DNA from: Pararhizobium sp. A13
GTDB taxonomy: Bacteria > Pseudomonadota > Alphaproteobacteria > Rhizobiales > Rhizobiaceae
DNA: 64,000 bases
Direction: 5' to 3'
NCBI RefSeq assembly: GCF_040126305.1
Contig: NZ_CP149510.1
Span: 1,127,001 to 1,191,000 of the forward strand
In this document: positions 47,663 to 56,944 of the stretch, piece by piece
Layout: each line of letters begins with the position of its first letter
Numbering within the stretch: position 1 is the stretch's first letter
Position numbers and translations under genes: made by a program
The notes under the pieces: model-generated
What the model was told of the DNA's origin: nothing
What the model saw: the letters and a program-made list of their open reading frames with translations, nothing else
Database searches by the model: none

Positions 47663-48490
47663 ATGAATCCGCTTCTGTCCAGCAAGGATACGCTACTCGA
47701 TCGCCTCGGCATGGCGATGGCCGAAAGGCTGACGACGAAGACGTCGGGCTATGAACCCTATACGCCGTCCGATCCCGAGACGCTTGCCCGCACGCTCCGG
47801 CCCGGCGACATTCTATTGATCGAGGGCAATCAGAAAGTCTCGGCGGCGATCAAATACCTGACCCAGTCAACCTGGTCGCACGCTGCCTTCTTCGCCGGCG
47901 ATGAAATCCCGCTGACGCTCGACGAGGCGACGCTGCCGGTGATCGATCGGCCGCAACTGATCGAGGTCAACCTCGGCCAAGGATGTGTCGCGGTGCCGCT
48001 TCGAAAATACTCCACCTACAACACCCGCATCTGCCGGCCCATCGGCCTCACGCCGGAAGACCGGGGCACAGTCCTGTCCTTCATGATCTCCCGGCTCGGC
48101 CTGAAATACGACATGAAGAACATCCTCGACATGCTCAGGTTTTTCTTGCCGGCACCGCCGGTTCCGGTGCGCTGGCGCCGCCGCCTGCTGGCCTTCGGAT
48201 CAGGCGATCCGACGCGCGCCATCTGCTCGACGCTGATCGCCGAGGCTTTCGAGCAGATCCGCTATCCGATCCTGCCCGAGATCACCCGCGCGCCCGGCCG
48301 GGCCGCGGCGACGTCGCATTATTCGCGCGCCGAAATCCTGCATATCCGTCATCATTCGCTCTATACGCCGCGTGATTTCGATCTTTCGCCCTATTTCGCG
48401 ATCGTCAAGCCGACGCTCGAATACGGCTTCGACTACAAACGGCTGCAATGGGAGGCCAAGGATGATGGGCCACTTATAGAGAAATATTGA
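47663..48490 (+). CDS. Permuted NlpC/P60-like cysteine hydrolase (YiiX/YebB-like)
   Basis: A 275-residue protein resembling the circularly permuted NlpC/P60 (YiiX) group. In these the histidine comes first and the cysteine later: WSHAAFFAGDE near residue 72 and TRAICSTLIAEAFEQI near residue 192. It lacks a visible signal peptide. Members often cleave amide bonds of lipids or peptides. The name lipo-like protein is used in rhizobia. The end overlaps the convergent cfa gene by 17 nt. The substrate is unknown. Confidence 0.8.
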   Translation: MNPLLSSKDTLLDRLGMAMAERLTTKTSGYEPYTPSDPETLARTLRPGDILLIEGNQKVSAAIKYLTQSTWSHAAFFAGDEIPLTLDEATLPVIDRPQLIEVNLGQGCVAVPLRKYSTYNTRICRPIGLTPEDRGTVLSFMISRLGLKYDMKNILDMLRFFLPAPPVPVRWRRRLLAFGSGDPTRAICSTLIAEAFEQIRYPILPEITRAPGRAAATSHYSRAEILHIRHHSLYTPRDFDLSPYFAIVKPTLEYGFDYKRLQWEAKDDGPLIEKY

Positions 48491-49721
48491 GCGTCTGCTC
48501 GCGGACGATATAGGCCTTCTGGCGGTCGGTGATGTAGTCGCGCACGATCGGCGCGGCGTCGCGCGACCGGGAAAGCTGCATGTGGAAGACCAATTGGCTG
48601 CCGGTGCGGAACATCATCTCGGCGCTGATCAGGTAGAATTCCCACATGCGGGCAAACCGCTCGTCGTACATCTCGATGACCTTGTCGCGGTTCTTCTCGA
48701 AACGGTCGCCCCAATGCTTGAGCGTCGTCGCATAGTGGATGCGCAGGAACTCGAGATCCGTCACCCACAGGCTGTTCTTCTCCACCACCTCGAACACTTC
48801 CGACAGGGCGGGTGAGTAGGCGCCGGGGAAGATGTATTTGCGCAGCCAGGCGCTGGCCATGCCGGGCGGGCTCATATGGCCGATCGAATGCAGCACCGCC
48901 ACCCCGTCATCCGGCATCAGCGCGTTCACCTTTTTGAAGAACTCGTCATAGTGATGCACGCCGACATGCTCGAACATGCCGACAGAAACGATGCGGTCAA
49001 AGGTCTCGTCGACATCGCGATAGTCGCGCAGTTCGAAGCGCACCCGCCCTTCGAGCCCCGCATCCTTCGCCCGCTGCGTCGCCAGCGCCTGCTGTTCTTT
49101 CGACAGCGTGACACCCAGAACCTCGACGTCTTCCAGCTGGGCGAGATAGAGTGCGAGATCGCCCCAGCCGCAGCCGATGTCGAGCACCTTCATGCCGGGG
49201 CGCAGGCAGAGCTTGGCGGCAAGCAACCGAAGCTTGTTGCGCTGCGCCTGCTCCAGCGTTTCCTGCGGCTCGCGAAAATAAGCGCAGGAATAGAGCATGT
49301 GTTCGTCGAGGAAGAGTTTGTAGAAATCGTTGCCGAGATCGTAGTGATGGGCGACGTTGCGCTGCGCCTCGCCCTTGACGTTGGATTGCTGGCGCTTGCG
49401 AAAGCGCATCTTGATGGCGCGCAGTGCCTTCTGGATCGGGTAGGAACCGAGCGACAGCCGGTTGATCGAAAACAGCGTCAGGAAATCACGTAAGCTCGAG
49501 CCCTCCTCGAAGCGCAGCGTCCCGTCCATATAGGCCTCGCCAGCGGCAAGTTCGGAGTTGAAGACAAGGGTGCGGTAAAGTTTCGGATCCGTCAGCCGCA
49601 TGGTCACTTCGGGACCGGGCTCGCCCGAGAAAACATGCGGTTTGCCCTCAGCGTCGATGACCGTCAGCCGGCCCTTGCGGATGAAGGCTTTCATCATATG
49701 CGACAGTGGAAACATGCACAC
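48474..49721 (-). CDS. cfa: Cyclopropane-fatty-acyl-phospholipid synthase
   Basis: SAM-dependent enzyme that adds a methylene bridge to unsaturated acyl chains in membrane phospholipids. The 415-residue product has the usual length. It shows NVAHHYDLGNDFYKLFLDE and the SAM-binding site MKVLDIGCGWGDLALYLA. The MFEHVGVHHYDEFF block and conserved aromatic and His residues around HMLYSCAYF also fit. Cyclopropane lipids often rise in stationary phase and acid stress. Three in-frame Met codons cluster at the start; the exact one is not settled. It is convergent with the NlpC/P60-like gene. Confidence 0.96.
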   Translation of the reverse strand: MCMFPLSHMMKAFIRKGRLTVIDAEGKPHVFSGEPGPEVTMRLTDPKLYRTLVFNSELAAGEAYMDGTLRFEEGSSLRDFLTLFSINRLSLGSYPIQKALRAIKMRFRKRQQSNVKGEAQRNVAHHYDLGNDFYKLFLDEHMLYSCAYFREPQETLEQAQRNKLRLLAAKLCLRPGMKVLDIGCGWGDLALYLAQLEDVEVLGVTLSKEQQALATQRAKDAGLEGRVRFELRDYRDVDETFDRIVSVGMFEHVGVHHYDEFFKKVNALMPDDGVAVLHSIGHMSPPGMASAWLRKYIFPGAYSPALSEVFEVVEKNSLWVTDLEFLRIHYATTLKHWGDRFEKNRDKVIEMYDERFARMWEFYLISAEMMFRTGSQLVFHMQLSRSRDAAPIVRDYITDRQKAYIVREQTLNISL

Positions 49722-49800
49722 CTCGGTAGATAAAGCAGCGCTCGCGACGCGTCACTGTATCACCGGGTTTGCAAAATGCGCGGCCCAAATTCGTAAATAT

Positions 49801-50778
49801 TCAACGGCCTGTAGCGGTCGCTCCGGCGCTTGCCGCAACGACGAGAACGGTGCCCGCAATTTGCAGCGCGGTCATCGGCTGACTGAGCACGGCAAAGCCC
49901 GCGATGGCGCCGATCGCAGGCTCGAGGCTCATCAGGATGCCGAAGGACGAGGTGCTCATGCGGCGCAGCGCGATCATCTCCAGCGCGTAGGGGATCAGCG
50001 GCACGAGAAGGGCGAGACCGGCAACGGCGACGACGCCCTCGACCGTCATGCGCGAGACTTCCAGCAGTCCGAACGGCGTCGCGACGATCGCCGCCACGAT
50101 CAATGACATGGAAAGGCCTTCCAGCCCCTCAAAGGCGCTTCCTGCCTTCTTCATCAGGACGATGTAGAGCGCCCAGCCGGTCGCCGCGCCAAAAGCAAAC
50201 AAAATGCCCGTCGGGTCGCCGATCCAGCCATGCCCGTCATGGGCGAGCAGAAGCACGCCGGCACCGGCGATCAGCGGCCAGACGAGCCGCCAGCCGAGGC
50301 CGAAGGCAAAGGTCGCGACGGCCAGAGGTCCGAGAAAATCGATGGCGACGGCAAGGCCGAGCGGAATACGCTCGATCGCGGCGAAGAAACACAGCGTCAT
50401 GCCGGCCATTGACGCGCCGAGCAGCCCGGCGGTCTGCCACTGCGCCCGCGAATAGCGCAGGATCGGCGGCCGCACGAGGATGGCCAGCAGAGCGGCAGCC
50501 CAGATTAGTCGCAGCCAGGTGGTGCCGAACGGGCCATAGGAGGCGATCGCCGATGCCGAAAACGCCGAGCCGAACTGGACGCTCGACATCGACAGAAGGC
50601 ACAGTACGCCGCCGGTCAGGGCGGCTCCCGTCCCTGTCGTCAGCGGCGCCGCCACCGGGATCGCCGCGTCGTTTCCATAGGCCGGTGTGGCTGTCCTCTG
50701 ATCCAAGCCTTGTCCTCCAGGTTGCTGCCGATCGTTTGCGTCGGCTCTACTAAAGCTGGGCGTGTCGGACAAATTCAT
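49801..50778 (-). CDS. EamA/DMT family transporter (RhtA-like exporter)
   Basis: Inner-membrane drug/metabolite transporter with ten predicted helices in two five-helix halves, such as LLSMSSVQFGSAFSASAIAS and GLALLVPLIPYALEMIAL. It resembles RhtA, a threonine and homoserine exporter, but the substrate is not certain. The N-terminal 50 residues are hydrophilic and variable. I use the ATG at 50778 because the one at 50796 lies in a small inverted repeat (AGCATCA/TGATGCT). No clear ribosome site supports either. It is divergent from a YeaQ-like gene. Confidence 0.85.
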   Translation of the reverse strand: MNLSDTPSFSRADANDRQQPGGQGLDQRTATPAYGNDAAIPVAAPLTTGTGAALTGGVLCLLSMSSVQFGSAFSASAIASYGPFGTTWLRLIWAAALLAILVRPPILRYSRAQWQTAGLLGASMAGMTLCFFAAIERIPLGLAVAIDFLGPLAVATFAFGLGWRLVWPLIAGAGVLLLAHDGHGWIGDPTGILFAFGAATGWALYIVLMKKAGSAFEGLEGLSMSLIVAAIVATPFGLLEVSRMTVEGVVAVAGLALLVPLIPYALEMIALRRMSTSSFGILMSLEPAIGAIAGFAVLSQPMTALQIAGTVLVVAASAGATATGR

Positions 50779-50892
50779 ATTTGTGGAGCTAAGCATCAGG
50801 GCATTTGATGCTGGCCGCTGACGGCTGGAACATAATCGCTTCTGGATCGTTATCGTCGCAGGCAAATGCAATCTTCAAGCGAGGGAACCGAC

Positions 50893-51144
50893 ATGGATGT
50901 CAACGGCGTAGGATGGATCGCAGCCATCATCATCGGCGGTTTTGCCGGATGGCTGGCGGAACAGTTCATGAAATCCGAAATGGGCATGTTCACGAACATC
51001 CTTCTCGGCATTGTCGGCGCCATTGTCCTCAACGCCATTCTTGCGCTTACGGGAATGGGTTTCACCGGCTGGCTCGCCTATCTGGTTATCGGCTTCATCG
51101 GCGCATGCCTGCTGATCGCGGTCGGACGCGCCGTGCGAAGGTAG
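50893..51144 (+). CDS. GlsB/YeaQ/YmgE family stress-response membrane protein
   Basis: An 83-residue inner-membrane protein with a Gly-rich first helix (GWIAAIIIGGFAGWLAEQFM) and two further helices (TNILLGIVGAIVLNAILALT and WLAYLVIGFIGACLLIA). This is the transglycosylase-associated (YeaQ/YmgE) pattern. The ATG is preceded by GAGGGA, 6 nt away; the open frame extends nine codons upstream. Family members respond to envelope or osmotic stress; no enzymatic activity is established. Confidence 0.9.
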   Translation: MDVNGVGWIAAIIIGGFAGWLAEQFMKSEMGMFTNILLGIVGAIVLNAILALTGMGFTGWLAYLVIGFIGACLLIAVGRAVRR

Positions 51145-51169
51145 CAATCGGTCCTGAAGGAGAAAGACG

Positions 51170-51499
51170 ATGCTGACATTCGCAGCCGAAGGCAGCGGCC
51201 AAGGCAAGCTGGAAATCAACGGCCATTGCGAGCCGGTTTCCTACGAGTTGATCGTGGCGCGTGACGACGACGACACCAGCCAGGTGCGCATTCGCTTGAA
51301 TGCTCCGCGCGACTGGTTGCTGAAGCAGGGTTTCAAGGGGGATGCGGTTCTGGTGCGCAGCAACGGATCCCGCATCGCGGTGCGGCGTGAAGGCGGGCTG
51401 GATGTTCATTCCAGTGTTTGCGTGACGCTCGAAGGTTATGACGACGCGCTGAGCGGCGTCGATGAACTGTCCGAAGCCTATCCGGAATTGAAACACTGA
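51170..51499 (+). CDS. Conserved hypothetical protein
   Basis: A 109-residue soluble protein I do not recognise. It has no signal peptide or membrane helix and seems mixed alpha/beta (VSYELIVARDDDDTSQVRIR, then LKQGFKGDAVLVRSNGSRIAV). AAGGAG lies 7 nt before the ATG. It follows the YeaQ-like gene by 25 nt and precedes a strong terminator, so the two genes are probably one transcript. A stress role is suggested only by this neighbour. Confidence 0.65.
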   Translation: MLTFAAEGSGQGKLEINGHCEPVSYELIVARDDDDTSQVRIRLNAPRDWLLKQGFKGDAVLVRSNGSRIAVRREGGLDVHSSVCVTLEGYDDALSGVDELSEAYPELKH

Positions 51500-51517
51500 A
51501 AGTTTGCGGCGGAGACG

Positions 51518-51550
51518 GAAACGGGCGCGGTACGAGGCCGCGCCCGTTTC
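51518..51550. terminator. Terminator between the hypothetical gene and efp
   Basis: GAAACGGGCGCGG (51518-51530) and CCGCGCCCGTTTC (51538-51550) form a perfect 13-bp stem with a TACGAGG loop. It serves the two converging transcripts. Confidence 0.85.
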
Positions 51551-51568
51551 TATGGCTGTCGTAAAGGT

Positions 51569-52138
51569 TCAGTCCTTGGCGCGCTCGACGTAGGATGCGT
51601 CTTCCGTCAGGATGACGACGCGGGTGCCGACGCCGATATGCGGCGGAACCATGGTGCGAACGCCATTCGACAGGATCGCCGGCTTGTAGGACGAAGACGC
51701 CGTCTGGCCCTTGACGACCGGCTCGGTCTCGACGATTTCGAGCGTCATGCGGGTCGGCAGCTCGATGGCCAAGGCAACGCCTTCGAACATCTTCAGCTGG
51801 ACGACCATGCCTTCCTGCAGGTAAGCCTTGTCGTCGCCGATGACGTCGGGCGTGACAGCAACCTGGTCATAGGTTTCCGGGTTCATGAAATGGAAGCCTT
51901 CGCCGTCTTCATAGAGGAAGGTGTGCTCGCGGTCTTCGACGAAGGCGCGCTCCACCTGCTCGGTCGTGCGCCAGCGCTCGGAGACCTTTACGCCGTCCGA
52001 AATGCGTCGCATGTCGACCTGGGTTACCGGGGTGCCCTTGCCGGGATGAAAGTTCTGAGCGGTCAGAACGGCGTAAAGCTTGCCGTCCACTTCGAGAACA
52101 TTGCCCTTGCGGACTGAAGAGGCGATTACCTTGACCAT
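51569..52138 (-). CDS. efp: Translation elongation factor P
   Basis: EF-P enters stalled ribosomes at polyproline stretches and promotes peptide bond formation. The 189-residue protein has its three beta-barrel domains. The modified loop is [10 protein letters not shown] with Lys34, the residue that is beta-lysylated in E. coli. The C-terminal [20 protein letters not shown] matches the family. The ATG at 52138 is preceded by a proper ribosome site; codons upstream are not conserved. epmA and epmB, which make and attach beta-lysine, lie divergently 198 bp away, so the full modification pathway is at one locus. Confidence 0.98.
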   Translation of the reverse strand: MVKVIASSVRKGNVLEVDGKLYAVLTAQNFHPGKGTPVTQVDMRRISDGVKVSERWRTTEQVERAFVEDREHTFLYEDGEGFHFMNPETYDQVAVTPDVIGDDKAYLQEGMVVQLKMFEGVALAIELPTRMTLEIVETEPVVKGQTASSSYKPAILSNGVRTMVPPHIGVGTRVVILTEDASYVERAKD

Positions 52139-52336
52139 AAGTCTTCCTTGTAACTGAGCTTGATGCGTCGTAGAGGAGCGCACGAAATATGCGCGTCAAA
52201 GACGCCAGAATGCGTTTTCGGGCCGCACCTATCCTATATTTGCGCAAATTGCCAGTGTGACGGCAGGGTCTGCCCGAAGAAACCGCAGAATTGCGCGACG
52301 CATCGACTGCTCGAGAAATCTGGATACAGGACCCTC

Positions 52337-53407
52337 ATGCCCGCTGCCTCTCCCTGGTGGACCCCCGATGTCCATGCCGACCGCCGAGGGTTCCTCATCG
52401 GCCGCAACCGGATTCAGGCCGCTCTGCGCGCCCTCTTCGGCGCACGGGATTTCATCGAAGTGGACACCGCGACGCTGCAGGTGTCGCCTGGCAACGAGGC
52501 ACATCTGCATGCCTTTGCAACGCAGGCTATCAATCACGACGGCAGCCGGGTGCCGCTCTATCTTCACACCTCGCCGGAGTTCGCCTGCAAGAAACTTTTG
52601 GCCGCTGGCGAGCGCCGCATCGCCTGTTTCGCCCATGTCTATCGCAATCGCGAGCGCGGGCCGCTGCACCATCCAGAATTCACCATGCTCGAATGGTACC
52701 GGGCCGGCGAAACCTATGAAGCACTGATGCGCGATTGCGCTGATATCCTTGGCCTTGCCGCCGAAACCGCCGGCACGAAGCAACTTGGCTATCGCGGCGC
52801 GCAGGCAGATCCTTATCTGGAACCGGAGCGCCTCACGGTCGCGGAAGCCTTCGAGCGTTTCGCGGGGATCGATTTGCTCGCCTCCATCGACCGCAATGGC
52901 GAAACAGACTGCGATCGCCTTGCCGAGGGGCTTCGGACCGCCGGCTTGCGCGTCGCCGAAGACGACACCTGGGCGGATCTTTTCAGCCGCGTGATCGTCG
53001 AGAAGGTCGAGCCCAATCTCGGTTTCGGCCGCGCGACGATCCTCTACGAATATCCCGTCGCCGAAGCCGCTCTCGCTCGGCCAACACCGCACGATGCGCG
53101 CGTGGCGGAACGGTTCGAACTCTATGCATGCGGCGTCGAGCTCGCCAATGCCTTCGGCGAACTGACCGATGCCGCCGAGCAACGCCGCCGCTTTGCCATG
53201 GAAATGGCCGAGAAGATGCGGGTCTATGGCGAAACCTATCCGCTGGACGAGGATTTCCTCCAAGCACTGGACATCATGCCGGAGGCAAGCGGCAGCGCGC
53301 TCGGATTCGACCGGTTGGTGATGCTGGCGACGGGCGCGGCGCGGATCGATCAGGTCATCTGGGCGCCGGTGGCCGAAACCAGCGACCAAAGAGGAGGTCG
53401 GCCGTGA
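52337..53407 (+). CDS. epmA: EF-P--(R)-beta-lysine ligase EpmA
   Basis: A truncated class II lysyl-tRNA synthetase paralogue (PoxA/GenX) that attaches (R)-beta-lysine to Lys34 of EF-P. It lacks the tRNA anticodon-binding domain. The catalytic core has IGRNRIQAALRALF, motif 2 region HPEFTMLEWYRAGE, and LEL ANAFGELTD-type motif 3 contacts (GVELANAFGELTDAA). The 356 residues are a little longer than E. coli EpmA. AGGA lies 5 nt before the ATG. The stop overlaps the epmB start as GTGA. Confidence 0.95.
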   Translation: MPAASPWWTPDVHADRRGFLIGRNRIQAALRALFGARDFIEVDTATLQVSPGNEAHLHAFATQAINHDGSRVPLYLHTSPEFACKKLLAAGERRIACFAHVYRNRERGPLHHPEFTMLEWYRAGETYEALMRDCADILGLAAETAGTKQLGYRGAQADPYLEPERLTVAEAFERFAGIDLLASIDRNGETDCDRLAEGLRTAGLRVAEDDTWADLFSRVIVEKVEPNLGFGRATILYEYPVAEAALARPTPHDARVAERFELYACGVELANAFGELTDAAEQRRRFAMEMAEKMRVYGETYPLDEDFLQALDIMPEASGSALGFDRLVMLATGAARIDQVIWAPVAETSDQRGGRP

Positions 53408-54468
53408 CCGCCATCCGCGCGCTGAAAAGTCTAAAGGATCTGGAAGAGGCCGGGTTGATCGCCAGCGCTAAGCACGCGCAGCTGTCCGACGTCGCCAATC
53501 GCTATGCCATCGCCGTTACACCCGCAATGGCGGCGCTGATCGACCCGGGCGATCCGAACGATCCGATCGCCCGCCAGTTCATCCCCGATGCGGCCGAGCT
53601 TGTCCGCTTGCCGGAAGAGCGCGAGGATCCGATCGGCGACGGCGCGCACAGTCCCGTCGAAGGCATCGTCCATCGTTATCCGGATCGTGTGCTCTTGAAG
53701 GCCGTGCATGTTTGCCCGGTCTATTGCCGCTTCTGCTTCCGCCGCGAAATGGTTGGGCCGCAGGGGCTGGGTACGCTTGCATCGCAGGCGATGGACAAGG
53801 CCTTCGCCTATATCGCCGATCATCCGGAAATCTGGGAGGTGATCCTGACTGGCGGCGATCCGCTGGTGCTGTCGCCGCGCCGGTTGGCTTCGATCATGGA
53901 ACGGCTGGCAGCGATCGATCATGTGAAGATCGTCCGTTTCCACACCCGCGTGCCGGTCGTCGAGCCCGACCGCGTGGATGATAGCCTGATCGCAGCCTTG
54001 AAAGCCAGCGGCAAGACCACCTATCTGGCGCTGCATGCCAACCATCCGCGCGAACTGACGGCTGACGCGCGTGCGGCCTGCGCCCGCCTCGTCGATTCCG
54101 GCATCGTCATGGTCAGCCAGTCGGTGCTCTTGAAAGGGGTCAACGACGATCCGGAGACACTCGCGGCGTTGATGCGGGTCTTCGTCGAAAACCGGATCAA
54201 GCCCTATTACCTGCACCATCCCGATCTTGCGCCGGGCACCAGCCATTTTCGCCTGACGATCGAGGAGGGGCAGGCGCTGGTCGCATCCCTGCGCGGCCGC
54301 GTCTCCGGTCTCTGCCAGCCGGCCTATATCCTCGATATCCCCGGCGGCCATGGCAAGACGGTGATCAGCGCCGCGACGATCGCGGACAATGGCGGCGGCT
54401 GCTATACGGTCGCGGATTTTCACGGCGAGTCGCATGCCTACCCGCCTGTCGTCCAGGCACAAGACTAG
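53404..54468 (+). CDS. epmB: EF-P beta-lysylation protein EpmB (lysine 2,3-aminomutase)
   Basis: Radical SAM, PLP-dependent enzyme that converts (S)-alpha-lysine to (R)-beta-lysine for EF-P. The 354 residues carry the cluster motif CPVYCRFCFRR (CxxxCxxC). The family segments VILTGGDPLVLSP, FHTRVPVVEPDRV and LLKGVNDDPETLA follow, as does QPAYILDIPGGHGK near the C-terminus. The start is GTG, four bases inside the epmA end, so translation is coupled. It ends in overlap with a convergent regulator gene. Confidence 0.95.
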   Translation: MTAIRALKSLKDLEEAGLIASAKHAQLSDVANRYAIAVTPAMAALIDPGDPNDPIARQFIPDAAELVRLPEEREDPIGDGAHSPVEGIVHRYPDRVLLKAVHVCPVYCRFCFRREMVGPQGLGTLASQAMDKAFAYIADHPEIWEVILTGGDPLVLSPRRLASIMERLAAIDHVKIVRFHTRVPVVEPDRVDDSLIAALKASGKTTYLALHANHPRELTADARAACARLVDSGIVMVSQSVLLKGVNDDPETLAALMRVFVENRIKPYYLHHPDLAPGTSHFRLTIEEGQALVASLRGRVSGLCQPAYILDIPGGHGKTVISAATIADNGGGCYTVADFHGESHAYPPVVQAQD

Positions 54469-55562
54469 AGACGAATTTTCCCGAACAGGGCGCTGAGTTC
54501 GGATTGCCGGCTGGTTCCGGTTTTCTGGAATATCGCGCGGATATGGCTTCTGACCGTTTCGTAGCCGGTCGCGTGCCGGGCGGCGATATCGACGGCGCTC
54601 AGGCCACTGGCGACGAGAAGCGATATCCTGGCCTCCGCGGGCGTCAGATCAAACAGCGCCATCAGCGTTTCCGGCTTCAGCCGCATGTCCTCGTCCGGAT
54701 CCTCAATCAGCGCGACGGCGCAGGAATGTGAAAATACGTCGGAGAGATGTGGGCCGAACCGTTCGAAACGAACGATCAGCGGCCGTTTGCCGGGACGCGA
54801 GAGACGGACCGGGGATAATGCTTCGGCGGAGTGTCCGGTTGCCTGTATCGCGATTTTGAGTTCGCGGTTGAAGCGGGCGGTTTCGCTGGCCAAGCAGGCT
54901 CGCACGCCGCCTCTCGAAATTCGCAATCCCCCTCTGAACAGGGCGTCCGCTTTCGGGTTGGTCAGTGTGACGAGGCCTTTCCGGTTAAAGAAGATGCAGG
55001 CAATGTTCGATGTCTCGAAAGCGGCCGCCATGCCCATCACCTTGCTGGCGTCGATATGTTTGGCGAGTTGCATGGCTGTGAGCAGCCGGGTTCGAATGGC
55101 GTGGAAATGCGGCACGTCCTCCGGAGGCGGAGACGCTTCCGTCGCCTTGTTTTGCAGGACGAAATAGAGTTCGTCCGTGCCTGAGGAGATATTCATGAGT
55201 ACGGAATCTCCGATTCCGTACTTTCTCAGGAATTGATAGTATTCGTGCTGATCGAATTGCTGCCTGGAGATGAAATTTCTTTCCAGCACGACACCCGATT
55301 GGTGGATTTGCGGCAGAAGTTGGGCGCGGAAATCCCTCACGTTCCATTCCTCGCGCAGATAGCCTTCCAGCAGATCTCCGAGAGTGTCGGTGCACAGGGC
55401 AGCGCCAAACGCACCTCGTCCGGTCGGCTCCATGATATTGGCGCCGACAGAGCCGCTCGCCGTGCTGATGGCTTCGATCGCCGGCAACCACAGCGACGGC
55501 TCGAAAACCGCGGCCTGAACTTGATCGAGGGCTCGAGCGAGGGATCCGGCGTTCACGCGCAT
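54465..55562 (-). CDS. LuxR-type helix-turn-helix regulator
   Basis: A 365-residue protein with a C-terminal LuxR helix-turn-helix: LTPAEARISLLVASGLSAVD followed by IAARHATGYETVRSHIR. The N-terminal 290 residues are not clearly an autoinducer-binding or receiver domain; this resembles the large class of rhizobial LuxR-type regulators of unknown signal. It is convergent with epmB, overlapping by 4 nt. No partner gene suggests its target. The ATG has a weak ribosome site. Confidence 0.85.
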   Translation of the reverse strand: MRVNAGSLARALDQVQAAVFEPSLWLPAIEAISTASGSVGANIMEPTGRGAFGAALCTDTLGDLLEGYLREEWNVRDFRAQLLPQIHQSGVVLERNFISRQQFDQHEYYQFLRKYGIGDSVLMNISSGTDELYFVLQNKATEASPPPEDVPHFHAIRTRLLTAMQLAKHIDASKVMGMAAAFETSNIACIFFNRKGLVTLTNPKADALFRGGLRISRGGVRACLASETARFNRELKIAIQATGHSAEALSPVRLSRPGKRPLIVRFERFGPHLSDVFSHSCAVALIEDPDEDMRLKPETLMALFDLTPAEARISLLVASGLSAVDIAARHATGYETVRSHIRAIFQKTGTSRQSELSALFGKIRL

Positions 55563-55700
55563 TCGTATCTGCTCACGTTCGCGATGACCGAGTTTAAGTT
55601 CGGACTGCTCGGCGCGTCAATGGCGCACGGATGGGCTTTTGCGGCGATCGTGGTCCAATTTTGGTGCTATCTTGCGGTTGGTCCGAGCTGCAGGCACAGA

Positions 55701-55730
55701 AAAGCCGGCCACCTTGCAGTGACCGGCTTT
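55701..55730 (-). terminator. Terminator after the OmpA-family lipoprotein gene
   Basis: AAAGCCGG (55701-55708) pairs with CCGGCTTT (55723-55730), with an inner CAC/GTG extension, followed on the minus strand by a T-rich run. It lies 20 nt beyond the stop of the gene at 55750-56415. Confidence 0.75.
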
Positions 55731-55749
55731 CCGCAATCCATAAGTTGGA

Positions 55750-56415
55750 TCAGCTTTCCTTGATCGGCGCAATCGAGATTTCGACGCGGCGGTTCTGTGC
55801 CCGCCCGGCTTCGCTCGCATTCGAAGCCACCGGCCGGTCGGGGCCATAGCCCACGGCCGACATGCGGCGCTGGTCGACGCCGCGCGAGCCGAGATAGTTG
55901 GCGACCGAAATGGCGCGGCGCTCGGAAAGGCCCTGGTTGTGGCTGGCGCTGCCGGTCGAATCCGTGTGGCCATCGACGTCGATCAGCGTCTTGTTGAACT
56001 TGCGCAAGACGATCGCAACCGAGTCCAGCGTCGAATAGAAGCCGGGGTTCACCTGGTCCTGGTCGGTCGCAAAGGTGATGTTCGAGGGCATGTTGAGGAT
56101 GATGCGGTCGCCGGCGCGGGTGACCGAAACGCCGGTGCCCTGCAGCTGGGCGCGCAGTTCGGATTCCTGGCTGTCCATGTAGTTGCCGATCAGGCCGCCA
56201 CCGAGCGCACCGATACCGGCGCCGACCAGGGCCGCGTCACGGCGGCCGGCGGCGCTTCCGCCAACCAGCAGGCCGGTCGCGGCGCCGAGGCCCGCGCCGA
56301 TCAGCGCGCCGCCGGCGGTGTTCGACATCTTCTGCTGGCCCGTATACGGGTCTGTGGTGGTGCAACCGGAAAGATAGACGGCGGCGACAGTCAGTACGGC
56401 AAATTTCTTGATCAT
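55750..56415 (-). CDS. OmpA family outer-membrane lipoprotein (YiaD-like)
   Basis: A 221-residue lipoprotein linking the outer membrane to peptidoglycan. The lipobox YLSGC puts the acylated Cys at position 18. A glycine-zipper segment (GGALIGAGLGAATGLLVGG) follows near residue 35. The C-terminal OmpA domain has VDGHTDSTGSASHNQGLSE, RRAISVANYL and NRRVEI, with the conserved Asp and Arg for meso-DAP binding. The ATG at 56415 puts the signal peptide at the start; codons upstream are not used. Confidence 0.95.
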   Translation of the reverse strand: MIKKFAVLTVAAVYLSGCTTTDPYTGQQKMSNTAGGALIGAGLGAATGLLVGGSAAGRRDAALVGAGIGALGGGLIGNYMDSQESELRAQLQGTGVSVTRAGDRIILNMPSNITFATDQDQVNPGFYSTLDSVAIVLRKFNKTLIDVDGHTDSTGSASHNQGLSERRAISVANYLGSRGVDQRRMSAVGYGPDRPVASNASEAGRAQNRRVEISIAPIKES

Positions 56416-56566
56416 GGAATCAGGGGTCCCCAATGGTGCTGTTCTGTTTTCATACTACCGATTGCGGCAGGAAGATGAAGAGCAGGTGCCATTTAAGGAT
56501 CAAGCAGCCAAATCGGTTGTGTAAGGCGCGGGAAAGCCGCTGACAGCGCTCCCGCGTCCTTGGTCG

Positions 56567-56944
56567 CTATTCCGTCAGGTTGATCTCTTCCGTGCTGCCG
56601 CCTTGACAGGTGTAGCAGCAATCGGTGCAGGTCTCGGCATTTTCAGGGCCGGTGCCCCAATAGGTCGCCTTGTCGCCGGAAACCCAGGCGCCGTAGCAGA
56701 TCTTCTCGCCTTCGTCGCAAGCGAGCGGGATCTGCTTGGTTTCGCCGTCGTCCAGCAGATAGACCTGATTGTTGCCCGGCCAGACATGGTCGCGGTCCTG
56801 GCTGTAAAGCTCGACTTCGACGGCGTTCGGATGGCTGTTCATCATCTGGAAGGTTACGTCAGCAGCAGAGGCGGCAGAGACGCCGCTCAAAAGCACGAGT
56901 ACGGAAAGCGCGGCAAGACCCGCGCGTTGACGAATGGTTTTCAT
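56567..56944 (-). CDS. Secreted Cys-rich small protein, unknown family
   Basis: A 125-residue protein with a clear signal peptide (GLAALSVLVLLSGVSAASAA), cleaved near residue 29. The mature part includes VTFQMMNSHPNAVEVELYSQ and ends with a cluster of cysteines (ENAETCTDCCYTCQGG) plus one pair earlier (ACDEGEKICYG), suggesting disulfides or metal binding in the periplasm. I do not recognise the family. The ATG at 56944 is used since it gives the signal peptide. It is preceded by purine-rich GGGG sequence. Confidence 0.7.
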   Translation of the reverse strand: MKTIRQRAGLAALSVLVLLSGVSAASAADVTFQMMNSHPNAVEVELYSQDRDHVWPGNNQVYLLDDGETKQIPLACDEGEKICYGAWVSGDKATYWGTGPENAETCTDCCYTCQGGSTEEINLTE

